Translations under genes and position numbers: made by a program
Shown here: piece after piece, positions 7,591 to 15,009 of the stretch
Numbering within the stretch: position 1 is the stretch's first letter
Layout of the letters: every line of letters begins with the position of its first letter
The notes under the pieces: generated by a model
Told to the model about the DNA's origin: nothing
The model's input: the letters and a program-made list of their open reading frames with translations, nothing else
Databases searched by the model: none
Assembly (NCBI RefSeq): GCF_002272245.1
Contig: NZ_NPDD01000148.1
Coordinates: forward strand, 1-35,012
Length of the DNA stretch: 35,012 nt
Origin: Bacillus sp. 7884-1
GTDB taxonomy: Bacteria > Bacillota > Bacilli > Bacillales > Cytobacillaceae
Direction: 5' to 3'

Positions 7591-8337
7591 CTAAATATAA
7601 AATCCTGCCGCTAACATTCCAATTGGAAAGCTTCCTGCAATGCATAGCCTTGCTAAGCTAACCTTACCATATAAGATAACGGTGCCGATTTTATGATCCC
7701 AAGTGGACATTCCTCTCCCCTTTAAATCTCTGTAGGATAAAAAGAAGCAAATAATATTAAGTAAAGGGATACCGAGTCCCATTCCTAAAACATTTACAAA
7801 AAAACTTCGTTTAAAGGCTGTTATAAAATTGAGTCTTTCCCCATTCACACTTTTGATTTTAGTATTTAGGAAAGCCCTTCCAAAAGTATTGCCAAAAATA
7901 GAAATGATAGCAGGTTCAAAGATAATCCAAAGAAATAAACTAAAGATAAATATATAAAAATTTGAGGTTTCTGCAATGAATGTTGGGAAAAGAATCGATA
8001 CGGATATGATGAAAATTATGGAAAATAAGGAAAGGTCAAAAAATCTAGCAAGGTATCGGACATAAGGTCTTCCAAATGGATAGGTAGCTTCTAGATACTC
8101 TTCTCTTGTTTTGAATTTATCCGGAAGTAGATGGATTCTTGTAGATTCAAAAATACTATCTGAAAATATCTCTACACTTTTTGCCATTTGCCAACAGTTC
8201 ATGGATTTGTTCCAGACGAAGGTATCACCTGATAGGACATTTTGCTCTATCAACTTCTTTAATTCAAATAAACAGACGGGTCCTTGCTGCTGAGAATCTT
8301 GAATAAAAAACCAAACGTTTTCGTTATCTGATTCCAT
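7591..8337 (-). CDS. GYF_2-RDD membrane protein
   Basis: A protein of 248 residues in two parts. Residues ~8-55 form a GYF_2 (DUF4339) domain: 'WFFIQDSQQQGPVCLFELKK' followed by 'SGDTFVWNKSMNCWQ', with the Gly-Pro, Val-Trp and final Trp landmarks. GYF domains usually bind proline-rich peptides. Residues ~90-248 are an RDD domain with three to four membrane segments, marked by 'RYLARFFDLSLF' and 'FGNTFGRAFLNTKIKSVNG'. The role is unknown; RDD proteins include transport and sodium-tolerance candidates. Transcribed alone on the minus strand, 127 nt from the divergent DUF3892 gene. Family assignment is firm, function is not. Confidence 0.85.
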   Translation of the reverse strand: MESDNENVWFFIQDSQQQGPVCLFELKKLIEQNVLSGDTFVWNKSMNCWQMAKSVEIFSDSIFESTRIHLLPDKFKTREEYLEATYPFGRPYVRYLARFFDLSLFSIIFIISVSILFPTFIAETSNFYIFIFSLFLWIIFEPAIISIFGNTFGRAFLNTKIKSVNGERLNFITAFKRSFFVNVLGMGLGIPLLNIICFFLSYRDLKGRGMSTWDHKIGTVILYGKVSLARLCIAGSFPIGMLAAGFYI

Positions 8338-8464
8338 TTCATCGCCCCCAATTAGGTAAATTATACCACGTGCGGTTTATGACCATTTTTGTCAGTTTTG
8401 TGTATTTTGAATATTTATTGACCATTAGCTTCAAAATACTAACATACGTTCGGAGGTGGATATA

Positions 8465-8779
8465 ATGGAAGACAAGAATTATGAGAATATTTATGAAGAG
8501 TACAAGCAGCAAAGTGAACAGCAAGCGCAGTTAGAGGCAGCACAAGGCAATCCTGATGGGAAAGAGGAATTTGTAGCCGTTAGGAAAAATGATGATGGGG
8601 ACATCATTGCCTTTAAAACAAGCACAGGAAGAGAACTGGATTACATTACGGCTTTAACAGAAGCAAAATCAGGTCAAATTGCACATGTAGATGTTTTCCA
8701 CAAATATGGAAGAGATATCATTCGCAGCGAACCGGATGGGATAAAAGAAAATAATTTGGATCGACTTCCTGAGTTTTAG
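8465..8779 (+). CDS. DUF3892 family protein
   Basis: A protein of 104 residues. The first ~35 are a Glu/Gln-rich low-complexity stretch; the rest is the DUF3892 domain: 'FVAVRKNDDGDIIAFKTS', then 'EAKSGQIAHVDVFHKYGRD', ending in 'DGIKENNLDRLPEF'. The domain is a compact beta-rich unit of unknown function, common in Firmicutes. ATG 8465 has GGAGGTG at 8452-8458, six nt upstream. A strong terminator follows at 8790-8820, so the gene is monocistronic. Confidence 0.88.
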   Translation: MEDKNYENIYEEYKQQSEQQAQLEAAQGNPDGKEEFVAVRKNDDGDIIAFKTSTGRELDYITALTEAKSGQIAHVDVFHKYGRDIIRSEPDGIKENNLDRLPEF

Positions 8780-8789
8780 ATTAGTTAGT

Positions 8790-8820
8790 GGAGTGGCACA
8801 AAGTGGCCGCTCCTTTTTTT
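8790..8820 (+). terminator. Rho-independent terminator of the DUF3892 gene
   Basis: GGAGTGGC (8790-8797) pairs with GCCGCTCC (8806-8813), eight pairs including one T-G, followed by seven T. Confidence 0.85.
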
Positions 8821-8898
8821 CCTATCATTAGAAAAAGGGTTTTTCCCAATTCAATGGAATATAAATAGTAAAAAGGACTTTTATTAGGGGGAAAAACA

Positions 8899-9228
8899 GT
8901 GAAGTTTTTGAGACTGATAGGAGCGTTTTGCGGGATTGGAAGTCTTATATTTTGTGGTTTTATGCTGCTAATTAACCCATATACCCATTCAAGCGTAGAG
9001 CCAAATGTCTTTACTTCTTTTACTGTTATGTACTTAATTCCTATTTCGCTGGCCACTTACGCAAGCATTTCCTTAAAACCAAAACTCCTTATTATTTGTT
9101 CGATATGGGCATTACCTCTCAGTTTATACTGTTTAGCCACTCCAGGTTTATTTAAATATATTGTTATTGGACCTATTCTATTGTTTATTGTAGGAGTGAT
9201 ATTCTTAAAGAATAAGAGAAATTCTTAG
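8899..9228 (+). CDS. Small hydrophobic membrane protein (109 aa)
   Basis: Unrecognised protein with three or four membrane helices (about 4-26, 40-60, 64-82, 85-103) and a short basic C-terminus (KNKRNS). The start is GTG 8899, with AGGGGG (8886-8891) seven nt before it. It is followed at 18 nt by the Cys-rich membrane protein gene and then a DUF2085 gene, so the three probably form one operon of small membrane proteins. No catalytic motif is visible. Confidence 0.7.
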   Translation: MKFLRLIGAFCGIGSLIFCGFMLLINPYTHSSVEPNVFTSFTVMYLIPISLATYASISLKPKLLIICSIWALPLSLYCLATPGLFKYIVIGPILLFIVGVIFLKNKRNS

Positions 9229-9245
9229 AGGAAAAGGTGGATGGT

Positions 9246-9503
9246 ATGTTTTTTCTATTGTTAACTGGAATGATTATTTCTTTTGTGGTAGCGGCAGCGT
9301 TATTACTAAATGGTGAAATGATATTTGGCATAATTGCTTTGACAGCAGGTATATTATTGCTGCTGTTTGTACTGTTTTATTATAGGAAAAAGAAGTATCG
9401 AAAAAAGAAGAAGTTTGATTGTACGCCAGATTGCTTCGATTTTGATTGCGGACCTGATTGTGATGGAGGGCCAGATTGTGATTGCGGACCAGATTGTAAT
9501 TAA
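9246..9503 (+). CDS. Two-helix membrane protein with Cys/Asp-rich tail
   Basis: A protein of 85 residues: two hydrophobic helices (about 2-23 and 26-46), a very basic linker ('YRKKKKF'), then a 28-residue tail of repeated Asp-Cys/Pro-Asp-Cys units carrying eight cysteines ('DCGPDC' appears twice). The basic linker suggests that the tail faces the cytoplasm. Cys/Asp spacing of this kind could bind metal, but no named family is recognised. ATG 9246 has AAGGTGG just upstream; a GTG at 9237 is an alternative adding three residues. The stop codon is one nt before the DUF2085 start, implying translational coupling. Confidence 0.7.
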   Translation: MFFLLLTGMIISFVVAAALLLNGEMIFGIIALTAGILLLLFVLFYYRKKKYRKKKKFDCTPDCFDFDCGPDCDGGPDCDCGPDCN

Positions 9504-9504
9504 A

Positions 9505-9834
9505 TTGAAGCGGTTAACTGATCTTGTACCTTGTCACCGTATGAAGTCTAGAAGTATAACGATAAAAGGGCATACGCTGCCATTATGTGCACGATGCACG
9601 GGGATCTTATTGGGGTATTTATTTTTTCCTTTATTATTTTTATTAGAATTAAACTTTCCACTTTGGCTGGGAATCGTATTAAATCTTCCCATGGTTTTGG
9701 ATGGTTGGACCCAAGAAAGGAAACTTCGATTGAGTAACAATCCATTAAGGTTAACAACGGGAATCGTAAGTGGATTAGGTCAGAGCATTATAATCGTTAG
9801 TATCAGCCAAGGTATTATTTCTTTTGAATTGTAA
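9505..9834 (+). CDS. DUF2085 membrane protein
   Basis: A protein of about 109 residues with the DUF2085 signature: 'PCHRMKSRSITIKGHTLPLC' followed by 'ARCTGILLGY', then hydrophobic helices. The conserved Cys-His and Cys-x-x-Cys pair could hold a metal. The start is uncertain. TTG 9505 directly after the preceding stop (9501-9503) keeps the conserved Cys-His; ATG 9541 would lose it. The frame is open back to 9367 through the Cys-rich tail of the previous gene, but that stretch is not DUF2085-like. No good Shine-Dalgarno precedes 9505, consistent with coupling. Confidence 0.7.
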   Translation: MKRLTDLVPCHRMKSRSITIKGHTLPLCARCTGILLGYLFFPLLFLLELNFPLWLGIVLNLPMVLDGWTQERKLRLSNNPLRLTTGIVSGLGQSIIIVSISQGIISFEL

Positions 9835-9914
9835 CAGAAGTACGCTATTATCCGTTTCATACTCGTCCCACAAAGCATATTATAGGACAAGACGTTATGA
9901 AAGGGTGATGTTGA

Positions 9915-10010
9915 ATGTTGGACTCTTTATTTGAGTTTTTATCTCAGCTAATCTCAATGGTTTATCAATTTATCTTATACATTTTAGAAACACTTCAAAA
10001 TATTTTATAA
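9915..10010 (+). CDS. Small hydrophobic peptide (31 aa)
   Basis: A 31-codon frame starting at ATG 9915 with AAAGGGTGAT a proper distance upstream and ending with TAA 10008-10010. A rho-independent terminator begins at the stop codon. The peptide is nearly all Leu, Ile, Phe, Ser and Tyr with three acidic and no basic residues (begins MLDSLFEFLSQL, ends LETLQNIL), so it could be one amphipathic or membrane-spanning helix. No family is recognised. The full set of translation start, short frame and tight terminator argues for a real gene. Small membrane peptide or type I toxin-like peptide are both possible; no antisense RNA promoter was found. Confidence 0.55.
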   Translation: MLDSLFEFLSQLISMVYQFILYILETLQNIL

Positions 10011-10036
10011 AAGGTCGAATGCGTGGCCTTTTTTTT
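10009..10036 (+). terminator. Rho-independent terminator of the 31-aa peptide gene
   Basis: AAAAGGTC (10009-10016) pairs with GGCCTTTT (10025-10032) with one T-G pair and an 8-nt loop; the T run is 10029-10036. Confidence 0.8.
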
Positions 10037-10075
10037 GTTAAAGTAGAATTTAAAGAGTGCGAAGGTTGTGAAAAA

Positions 10076-10501
10076 ATGGAATGCTTGGGATGTAACTTGG
10101 CGAATAAAAATCTGCCTGTTCATGTTGTTTTTGAAGATGAGTTTGTATGTTGTTTCTTAGACCATGAGCCATTTAATGAAGGGCATATTATGATATTGCC
10201 TAAAAAACATGTTAATGACGTAGAAGAACTTGACGAAAATACAGCAAATTCAATTATGAAGGCATCTATTCTTCTATCAAAAGCCATAAAAAAACTGTTT
10301 AATCCAGATGGAATCACCATCTGCCAAAATGGCGGGATATTTAATGAATTAACGCACTACCATATGCACGTTGTACCTAGATATAAAGGTCAATCCTTTG
10401 CCGAATTCTATTCAGAAGATGAGATTATCATAGAAGATGAAACGAAGTTAAAAGAGACTGCTGGAGAACTAATGGAAGTAATTAGTGAATTAAACAAATA
10501 A
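10076..10501 (+). CDS. HIT family nucleotide hydrolase/transferase
   Basis: A protein of 141 residues of the histidine-triad superfamily. It has 'CLGC' at residues 3-6 (zinc-type pair), 'FNEGHIMILPKKH' around 33-45, and the catalytic triad H94-x-H96-x-H98 in 'HYHMHVVPRY'. HIT proteins hydrolyse AMP- or NMP-linked phosphoramidates and dinucleoside polyphosphates through a nucleotidyl-His intermediate. ATG 10076 gives the family's usual N-terminus; an upstream extension to 10019 would run through the terminator. It begins a co-oriented run; the histidine phosphatase starts 11 nt after it, so both are likely co-transcribed. Confidence 0.88.
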   Translation: MECLGCNLANKNLPVHVVFEDEFVCCFLDHEPFNEGHIMILPKKHVNDVEELDENTANSIMKASILLSKAIKKLFNPDGITICQNGGIFNELTHYHMHVVPRYKGQSFAEFYSEDEIIIEDETKLKETAGELMEVISELNK

Positions 10502-10512
10502 GGGAGAAACTT

Positions 10513-11136
10513 ATGATAACTCTATACATAACTAGACATGGTGAAACAGAGTGGAACAGAGAAAAAAGAATGCAAGGCTGGCTGGATTCAAATCTAACTG
10601 AAAACGGTATTAAAAATGCAGTATCGTTAGGTGAAAGATTGAAAGATACAGAGTTAGCAGCTATTTATTCAAGTCCAAGCGGGAGGACGAAAGCCACTAC
10701 TAACTTGATACGGGGTGAAAGAGACATTCCTATCGTTTACGATGAGAATTTAAGAGAAATTAAACTGGGTCAATGGGAAGGAAAAACTCATTCATCCATT
10801 AAAGAAATGTATCAAACAGAGTTTGAGTCATTCTGGAATACACCGCATCAATATACATCTGTTGGTGGAGAAACGTTTGAAGAAACACGAGCAAGAGCCA
10901 GTCAGGTTTTGGATCGAATAAAAAGAGAATATAAATCTGGGAATATATTAATTGTTACTCATTCGGTAGTAATCAAATGTTTGTATTCATTTTTTAAAAA
11001 TTCACCAATTGAAACCTTATGGGACCCTCCCTATATCCACGATACGAGCCTTACAATTGTAGAAATGAATGAAGATGGTTTTAAACTTGTGTTAGAAGGA
11101 GATATTACTCATCTGGAATCTGTGAATTTTATATAG
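10513..11136 (+). CDS. Histidine phosphatase family protein (phosphoglycerate-mutase-like)
   Basis: A protein of 207 residues with the catalytic 'TRHGETEWN' (R8, H9) at the N-terminus, 'IYSSPSGRTKATT' around 55-67, the proton-donor Glu region 'REIKLGQWEGK' (~78-88), 'GGETFEETRAR' and the second His in 'LIVTHSVVIK' (~153). This is the cofactor-dependent branch, similar to broad-specificity phosphatases such as PhoE and cobalamin-pathway CobC. No cobalamin genes are nearby, so a general phosphatase is more likely. AGGGAG precedes ATG 10513. The next gene follows after 15 nt. Confidence 0.88.
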   Translation: MITLYITRHGETEWNREKRMQGWLDSNLTENGIKNAVSLGERLKDTELAAIYSSPSGRTKATTNLIRGERDIPIVYDENLREIKLGQWEGKTHSSIKEMYQTEFESFWNTPHQYTSVGGETFEETRARASQVLDRIKREYKSGNILIVTHSVVIKCLYSFFKNSPIETLWDPPYIHDTSLTIVEMNEDGFKLVLEGDITHLESVNFI

Positions 11137-11151
11137 GGAGATGTGGACTAG

Positions 11152-11622
11152 TTGGATGTTAGATTAGAAAAAGCAACAAATTCAGATGCAGAAGCGATTT
11201 TTGATATTCAAGTCAATGCCTTTATCTCCTTGTTGGAAAAATACAAAGATTACCAGACAAATCCAGCAAATGAAACCATCAATCGTGTTATCGTAAGAAT
11301 AAGTAATCCTCATGGTGGATTTTTTAAAATTCTGGTTGAAAATCGTCTTGTGGGTGCTATTTGTGTACTCTGGAAAGTGGACGAACAATTTTGGATAAGT
11401 CCTATGTTTATTCTTCCTGAATATCAAGGGAAGGGGATTGCCCAGAGAGCTATTACTCTTGTAGAAAAATTATTTCCTCAAGCCGTAAGCTGGGAATTAA
11501 CAACTATTTTAGAGGAAGAACGCAATTGCTACTTATATGAAAAAATGGGATACATAAAAACTGGAATTAAAAAGGTTTTAAATGAAAATACCACACTTAT
11601 TTTTTATAAAAAAGAGATATAA
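11152..11622 (+). CDS. GNAT family N-acetyltransferase
   Basis: A protein of 156 residues that starts 'MDVRLEKATNSDAEAIFDIQ', typical of GNAT, and has the acetyl-CoA motif 'ILPEYQGKGIAQRAI' near residue 90, followed by 'EKMGYIKTG' near the end. The acceptor substrate is unknown. The start is TTG 11152; an ATG four bases downstream is out of frame. It sits between the histidine phosphatase and the nucleotidyltransferase with gaps of 15 and 9 nt, so probably one operon. Confidence 0.85.
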   Translation: MDVRLEKATNSDAEAIFDIQVNAFISLLEKYKDYQTNPANETINRVIVRISNPHGGFFKILVENRLVGAICVLWKVDEQFWISPMFILPEYQGKGIAQRAITLVEKLFPQAVSWELTTILEEERNCYLYEKMGYIKTGIKKVLNENTTLIFYKKEI

Positions 11623-11631
11623 GGAATTGGA

Positions 11632-12348
11632 GTGAGGAAGATTACTAGAATGGATCCAAACAAAGCTGCTGAACTGTTTATCCTGAATCATTTTCCGAAT
11701 TGCTATGGATCCGTATTAGCAGGAAGTGTCGTTCGAGGTGAAGCCACAGAAACATCGGACCTTGATATTGTGATATTTGAAAAGAATCTTAAAACTGCAT
11801 ATAGAGAGTCAGTCATTGAATATGGTTGGAATATAGAGGTTTTTGTACATAATTTAACTTCATATAAGGAGTTTTTTAAAAGTGATTGTGAACGAGCAAG
11901 ACCTTCCTTGCCTAAAATGGTTTCAGAGGGCATCGTCTTAAAAGATAGTGGTATTCTCGACCTCATAAAACATGAGGCAAATGAGTTATTAGATAAGGGT
12001 CCAGAAGAATGGTCAGTTGATACCATAAAAGTAAAGCGCTATTTCATTACTGATACACTTGATGACTTTATAGGGAGTACCCTTAGAGCAGAGGAGATCT
12101 TTATTGCCAATACACTTGCTGAATTGGTTAGCGAATTTGTCTTGAGGACCAATCGACAATGGATTGGTGCTTCTAAATGGATAGTGCGCTCATTAAAGAA
12201 CTATGACGAAAAGTTTGCAGGCCATTTTGTCGAGGCATTCGATACTTTTTATAAAACTGGTGATAAAAATATGATTATCGTAATGGTTGATGAAATCCTG
12301 CAGCCATTTGGCGGACGACTATTTCAGGGTTTTTCATTAGGGAAATAG
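11632..12348 (+). CDS. Nucleotidyltransferase-fold protein
   Basis: A protein of 238 residues with the Pol-beta-type NTase core: 'LAGSVVRGEATETSDLDIVI' supplies G31-S32 and D43-x-D45, and 'WNIEVFVH' supplies the third acidic residue (about E69). Such enzymes transfer NMP to small molecules (for example aminoglycosides) or proteins; the C-terminal helical half does not match a known resistance enzyme to my eye. The start is GTG 11632 with AAGGA six nt upstream, overlapping nothing. Substrate unknown. Confidence 0.82.
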   Translation: MRKITRMDPNKAAELFILNHFPNCYGSVLAGSVVRGEATETSDLDIVIFEKNLKTAYRESVIEYGWNIEVFVHNLTSYKEFFKSDCERARPSLPKMVSEGIVLKDSGILDLIKHEANELLDKGPEEWSVDTIKVKRYFITDTLDDFIGSTLRAEEIFIANTLAELVSEFVLRTNRQWIGASKWIVRSLKNYDEKFAGHFVEAFDTFYKTGDKNMIIVMVDEILQPFGGRLFQGFSLGK

Positions 12349-12445
12349 TTAACGATTCGGATAGGAAAAGATAGAAAACATCTATGGCAGTCCGAAAGCT
12401 GGATGTCTCATAAAATTCTAGAAAATAGTAGATAGAGGTGAAAAG

Positions 12446-12907
12446 ATGAAGCAGCTATTTCAATATAATTGGCAGGTACGAGAAGAATGGTTTAATTGGT
12501 GTAAACAATTTACAACTGAACAGTTATTGGAAAACAGAGCAGGCGGGTTTGGAAATATACTCCATACTTTATTGCATATTATTGTGGTTGAATATGATTG
12601 GATTAATGATTTAAATGGGGGAAAGGGATATAAATTTAATATTGAGGAATTCAACACTATTGAGGACGTAATAAAACTTCATAATGACTGGCATGCAGAG
12701 GTGGAAATATTTGTAACAGAATGGAAGGTAGAAATGAGCAGTAAGATTTTAGAATTGGATGACGGAAGAAGTTTTACATATGGAGAGGTAGTAAATCACG
12801 TTATAGTACATGAAGTTCATCATATTGGACAATTATCCATATGGGCACGTGAACTTGGTTCAGCCCCCATTTCGGCCAATTTAATAGGAAGAGATCTACA
12901 GTTCTAG
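12446..12907 (+). CDS. DinB-like (YfiT-type four-helix) metalloprotein
   Basis: A protein of 153 residues with the DinB fold pattern: His near the end of helix 2 ('ILHTLLHI', H44) and 'VHEVHHIGQLSIW' (H122, H126) giving a three-His metal site. Members include thiol-dependent transferases (bacillithiol S-transferases) and proteins of unknown role. ATG 12446 has GAGGTGAAAAG just upstream. A gap of 97 nt separates it from the previous gene, so it may have its own promoter. Confidence 0.85.
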   Translation: MKQLFQYNWQVREEWFNWCKQFTTEQLLENRAGGFGNILHTLLHIIVVEYDWINDLNGGKGYKFNIEEFNTIEDVIKLHNDWHAEVEIFVTEWKVEMSSKILELDDGRSFTYGEVVNHVIVHEVHHIGQLSIWARELGSAPISANLIGRDLQF

Positions 12908-12994
12908 TTGTTTAAATAGTAATTAGAAGTATTAAATATGGTGAAATCACACATACTTTCCTCATTAAGACATTGAAACAGAGGGGGGAGTATC

Positions 12995-13570
12995 ATGCAT
13001 TGGTATGAGAAGTTAAATCAATATTTTCCTGTAGAAGAAATGAAGTCTAGAGAGCATATGGAAACGTTATTAAAAGAGCGTTCTGATATTTATCATAAAG
13101 ATGAGGGTCCTTATCATGTTTTGATGTATGCAGAGTTAGAGGATTTTGTTTTTATTGATTATCTATTTGTTTCAAAAGATGCGCGTGGGCAGGGACTTGG
13201 TCATAAGCTCATTGAAAAAATGAAACAAAAAGGAAAGCCAATTATTCTTGAAGTTGAACCTGTAAACTATAAAGACAGTGATACAGGCAAAAGGCTGCAT
13301 TTTTATAAACGTGAAGGCTTTGAACATGCCAATTCAATTGGGTATGAAAGACGGTCGTTAGCTACAAATGAGGTAAATAAAATGGAGATTCTATATTGGG
13401 CTCCAAATAAGGAGTCCGAAGAGTTGATATTTGAAGGCATGCGAAAGACATACTCAAAGATTCATACCTATAAGGATCATCATTTTTACGGTGAATCTTA
13501 TCAACCTGTTGAAGAGGTATTGACCTATAACGAAGACACTCAAAATCAAAATATATTAGATGATCTTTAA
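12995..13570 (+). CDS. yjbC: GNAT acetyltransferase, YjbC-like
   Basis: A protein of 191 residues. The first half has the GNAT acetyl-CoA motif 'SKDARGQGLGHKLIEKMK' (about residues 61-78) and 'LHFYKREGF'. The C-terminal third ('RRSLATNEVNKMEILYW', 'HTYKDHHFYGES') is characteristic of B. subtilis YjbC-type proteins. In B. subtilis yjbC lies next to spx; here it does not, so equivalence is by sequence recall only. The start is ATG 12995 with GAGGGGGGAG. It ends in a terminator at 13576-13611. Confidence 0.75.
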   Translation: MHWYEKLNQYFPVEEMKSREHMETLLKERSDIYHKDEGPYHVLMYAELEDFVFIDYLFVSKDARGQGLGHKLIEKMKQKGKPIILEVEPVNYKDSDTGKRLHFYKREGFEHANSIGYERRSLATNEVNKMEILYWAPNKESEELIFEGMRKTYSKIHTYKDHHFYGESYQPVEEVLTYNEDTQNQNILDDL

Positions 13571-13575
13571 AATCG

Positions 13576-13611
13576 TGCTTTACTCCTAAGAGGGTAAAGC
13601 ATTTTCTTTTT
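13576..13611 (+). terminator. Rho-independent terminator after the YjbC-like gene
   Basis: TGCTTTAC (13576-13583) pairs perfectly with GTAAAGCA (13594-13601); TTTTCTTTTT follows. Confidence 0.8.
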
Positions 13612-13680
13612 ACTGGGAAGGATTAACAGGTTTAAATGATGAATATATACTGTTGAGAAAACATGGGGGGAGGAAAGTGG

Positions 13681-14382
13681 ATGAAAAGACTTATAATTTT
13701 CTTATTTCTTTCAACGTTTTTAGCCTCCTGTAATCAAAGCAATCTAACGATTGGATGTCCTGATGGTGCCATTGATTGGGTCGATTTGTTAAAGATTGAT
13801 GATGTTACCTATCAACATCAATTCGAAGATACGCCGGATGAACCATTGAGCACACAAATTGAAAAAGGAGAGCCTATTGGAAAAGTTACCTATAAAATGG
13901 CTGACAATGCCTGTAGTGACCATAAAATGAGAAATGGTGATGCAGCCTATCTAGAAAAAGGAACGACTGTTTATGCCGTAAGGGGCTATCCCTCATCCCT
14001 AATGGTAGTAGCAAACGATAAAGTATATGTAGCAGATCAAAAGAAAGACGCAAAAACAATCGGAGATATTTATCCGATTAAGGGTCTGGTTAAGGAAGTC
14101 CATATTGAAAGTACAGATGACGGAAGCAGAATCCATACTTTTTCGCCTGAAGCGAAGGAAAAGTTTCTTAATGAATGGCTTCTATTAGAAGCTATAGACC
14201 CTATGGAAATGTATAAAGAGGATGCTTTTGAAGGAAATCGTATATTTTTAGAGATTGAAATGAATAATGGGGTTTCATTTAGAGAGCTATACTGGTCTGA
14301 CACCAACGCCTTCCATCGCGGTGCCTATGGAAACAAAATCATTCAGGAAGTAATTAATCAAGAAACAGCTTTAATAAAGTAG
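13681..14382 (+). CDS. Putative lipoprotein of unknown function
   Basis: A protein of 233 residues with a lipoprotein signal: a basic start (MKR), a hydrophobic core and lipobox 'LASC' with the lipid-modified Cys at residue 17. The mature part is soluble and acidic, without a recognised domain. A short phrase 'AYLEKGTTVYAVRGYPSS' around residues 93-110 resembles small beta-rich sensor-like lipoproteins in Bacillus, but this is loose. ATG 13681 is chosen because GGAGG (13669-13673) lies 7 nt before it; six extra upstream codons are possible but lie across the Shine-Dalgarno. Anchored on the outer face of the cytoplasmic membrane. Confidence 0.75.
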   Translation: MKRLIIFLFLSTFLASCNQSNLTIGCPDGAIDWVDLLKIDDVTYQHQFEDTPDEPLSTQIEKGEPIGKVTYKMADNACSDHKMRNGDAAYLEKGTTVYAVRGYPSSLMVVANDKVYVADQKKDAKTIGDIYPIKGLVKEVHIESTDDGSRIHTFSPEAKEKFLNEWLLLEAIDPMEMYKEDAFEGNRIFLEIEMNNGVSFRELYWSDTNAFHRGAYGNKIIQEVINQETALIK

Positions 14383-14409
14383 TTTTTCTACCAAGTGGAG
14401 GTATAAAAG

Positions 14410-14841
14410 ATGAATAGAATAAATCTGATTACGTTAGGTGTAAAAAATATCTCTCAGTCTCTTAAATTTTACCGTGATGGGCTAGGATTTGAAACATCTG
14501 TAACCGAGGAGACTCCGGGAATTGTTTTCTTTAAAAATGGCGGTACGAAACTGGCTTTGTATCCCTTAGATGAGCTTTCCAAGGATATCAATGAAAGTGA
14601 CCCTCCTGCCGGTCAAGGTTTTTCAGGGATTACTCTCGCTTATAATGCAAAATCCGAAGAAGAGGTTAATCAGATTTTTGAAACTGTGGAACAAGTGGGA
14701 GGAAAGATTGTAAAAGCCCCGCAAAAGGTATTTTGGGGTGGATATAGTGGATATTTTTCAGATCCAGATGGCTATCATTGGGAAGCTGCCTATGCTGAGA
14801 GCTGGAATTTTGATGAAAATGATATGTTAATTATTGATTAA
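14410..14841 (+). CDS. VOC superfamily (glyoxalase/bleomycin-resistance-like) protein
   Basis: A protein of 143 residues with the two beta-alpha-beta-beta-beta units of the VOC fold: 'LITLGVKNISQSLKFYRDGL' at 6-25 and 'GGYSGYFSDPDGYHWEAAY' near 112-130, the second carrying the usual Glu metal ligand. Members are metal-dependent lyases, dioxygenases or antibiotic-binding proteins; this one is unassigned. GTGGAGG precedes ATG 14410. It starts 27 nt after the lipoprotein gene. Confidence 0.88.
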   Translation: MNRINLITLGVKNISQSLKFYRDGLGFETSVTEETPGIVFFKNGGTKLALYPLDELSKDINESDPPAGQGFSGITLAYNAKSEEEVNQIFETVEQVGGKIVKAPQKVFWGGYSGYFSDPDGYHWEAAYAESWNFDENDMLIID

Positions 14842-14847
14842 TAGTCG

Positions 14848-14879
14848 AAGCCTTACTTCTCTGGAGGTAAGGCTTTCCT
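14848..14879 (+). terminator. Probable terminator hairpin after the VOC gene
   Basis: AAGCCTTAC (14848-14856) pairs perfectly with GTAAGGCTT (14867-14875). The T tail is short (TTTCC), so termination may be partial. Confidence 0.55.
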
Positions 14880-15009
14880 AATCAATTAATTTTTACATAA
14901 AAGGTTCGTGTCAGCGGGATGTCAAATTGCAAAAGTAGATTCTCTGCCAGGTGCCTAGTAATAAAAAATCTTAATATAGTTTTAGCTATAAATAAAAGGT
15001 GGTAGATGT

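Noticed and set aside
8339..8524. Minus-strand hydrophobic frame of 61 codons
   Set aside because: It overlaps the promoter and start of the DUF3892 gene and has no ribosome binding site.
9367..9504. Upstream extension of the DUF2085 reading frame
   Set aside because: The stretch reads as a non-natural repeat of 'IADQIVI' because it is the out-of-frame version of the Cys-rich tail gene; DUF2085 similarity begins only at the Pro-Cys-His.
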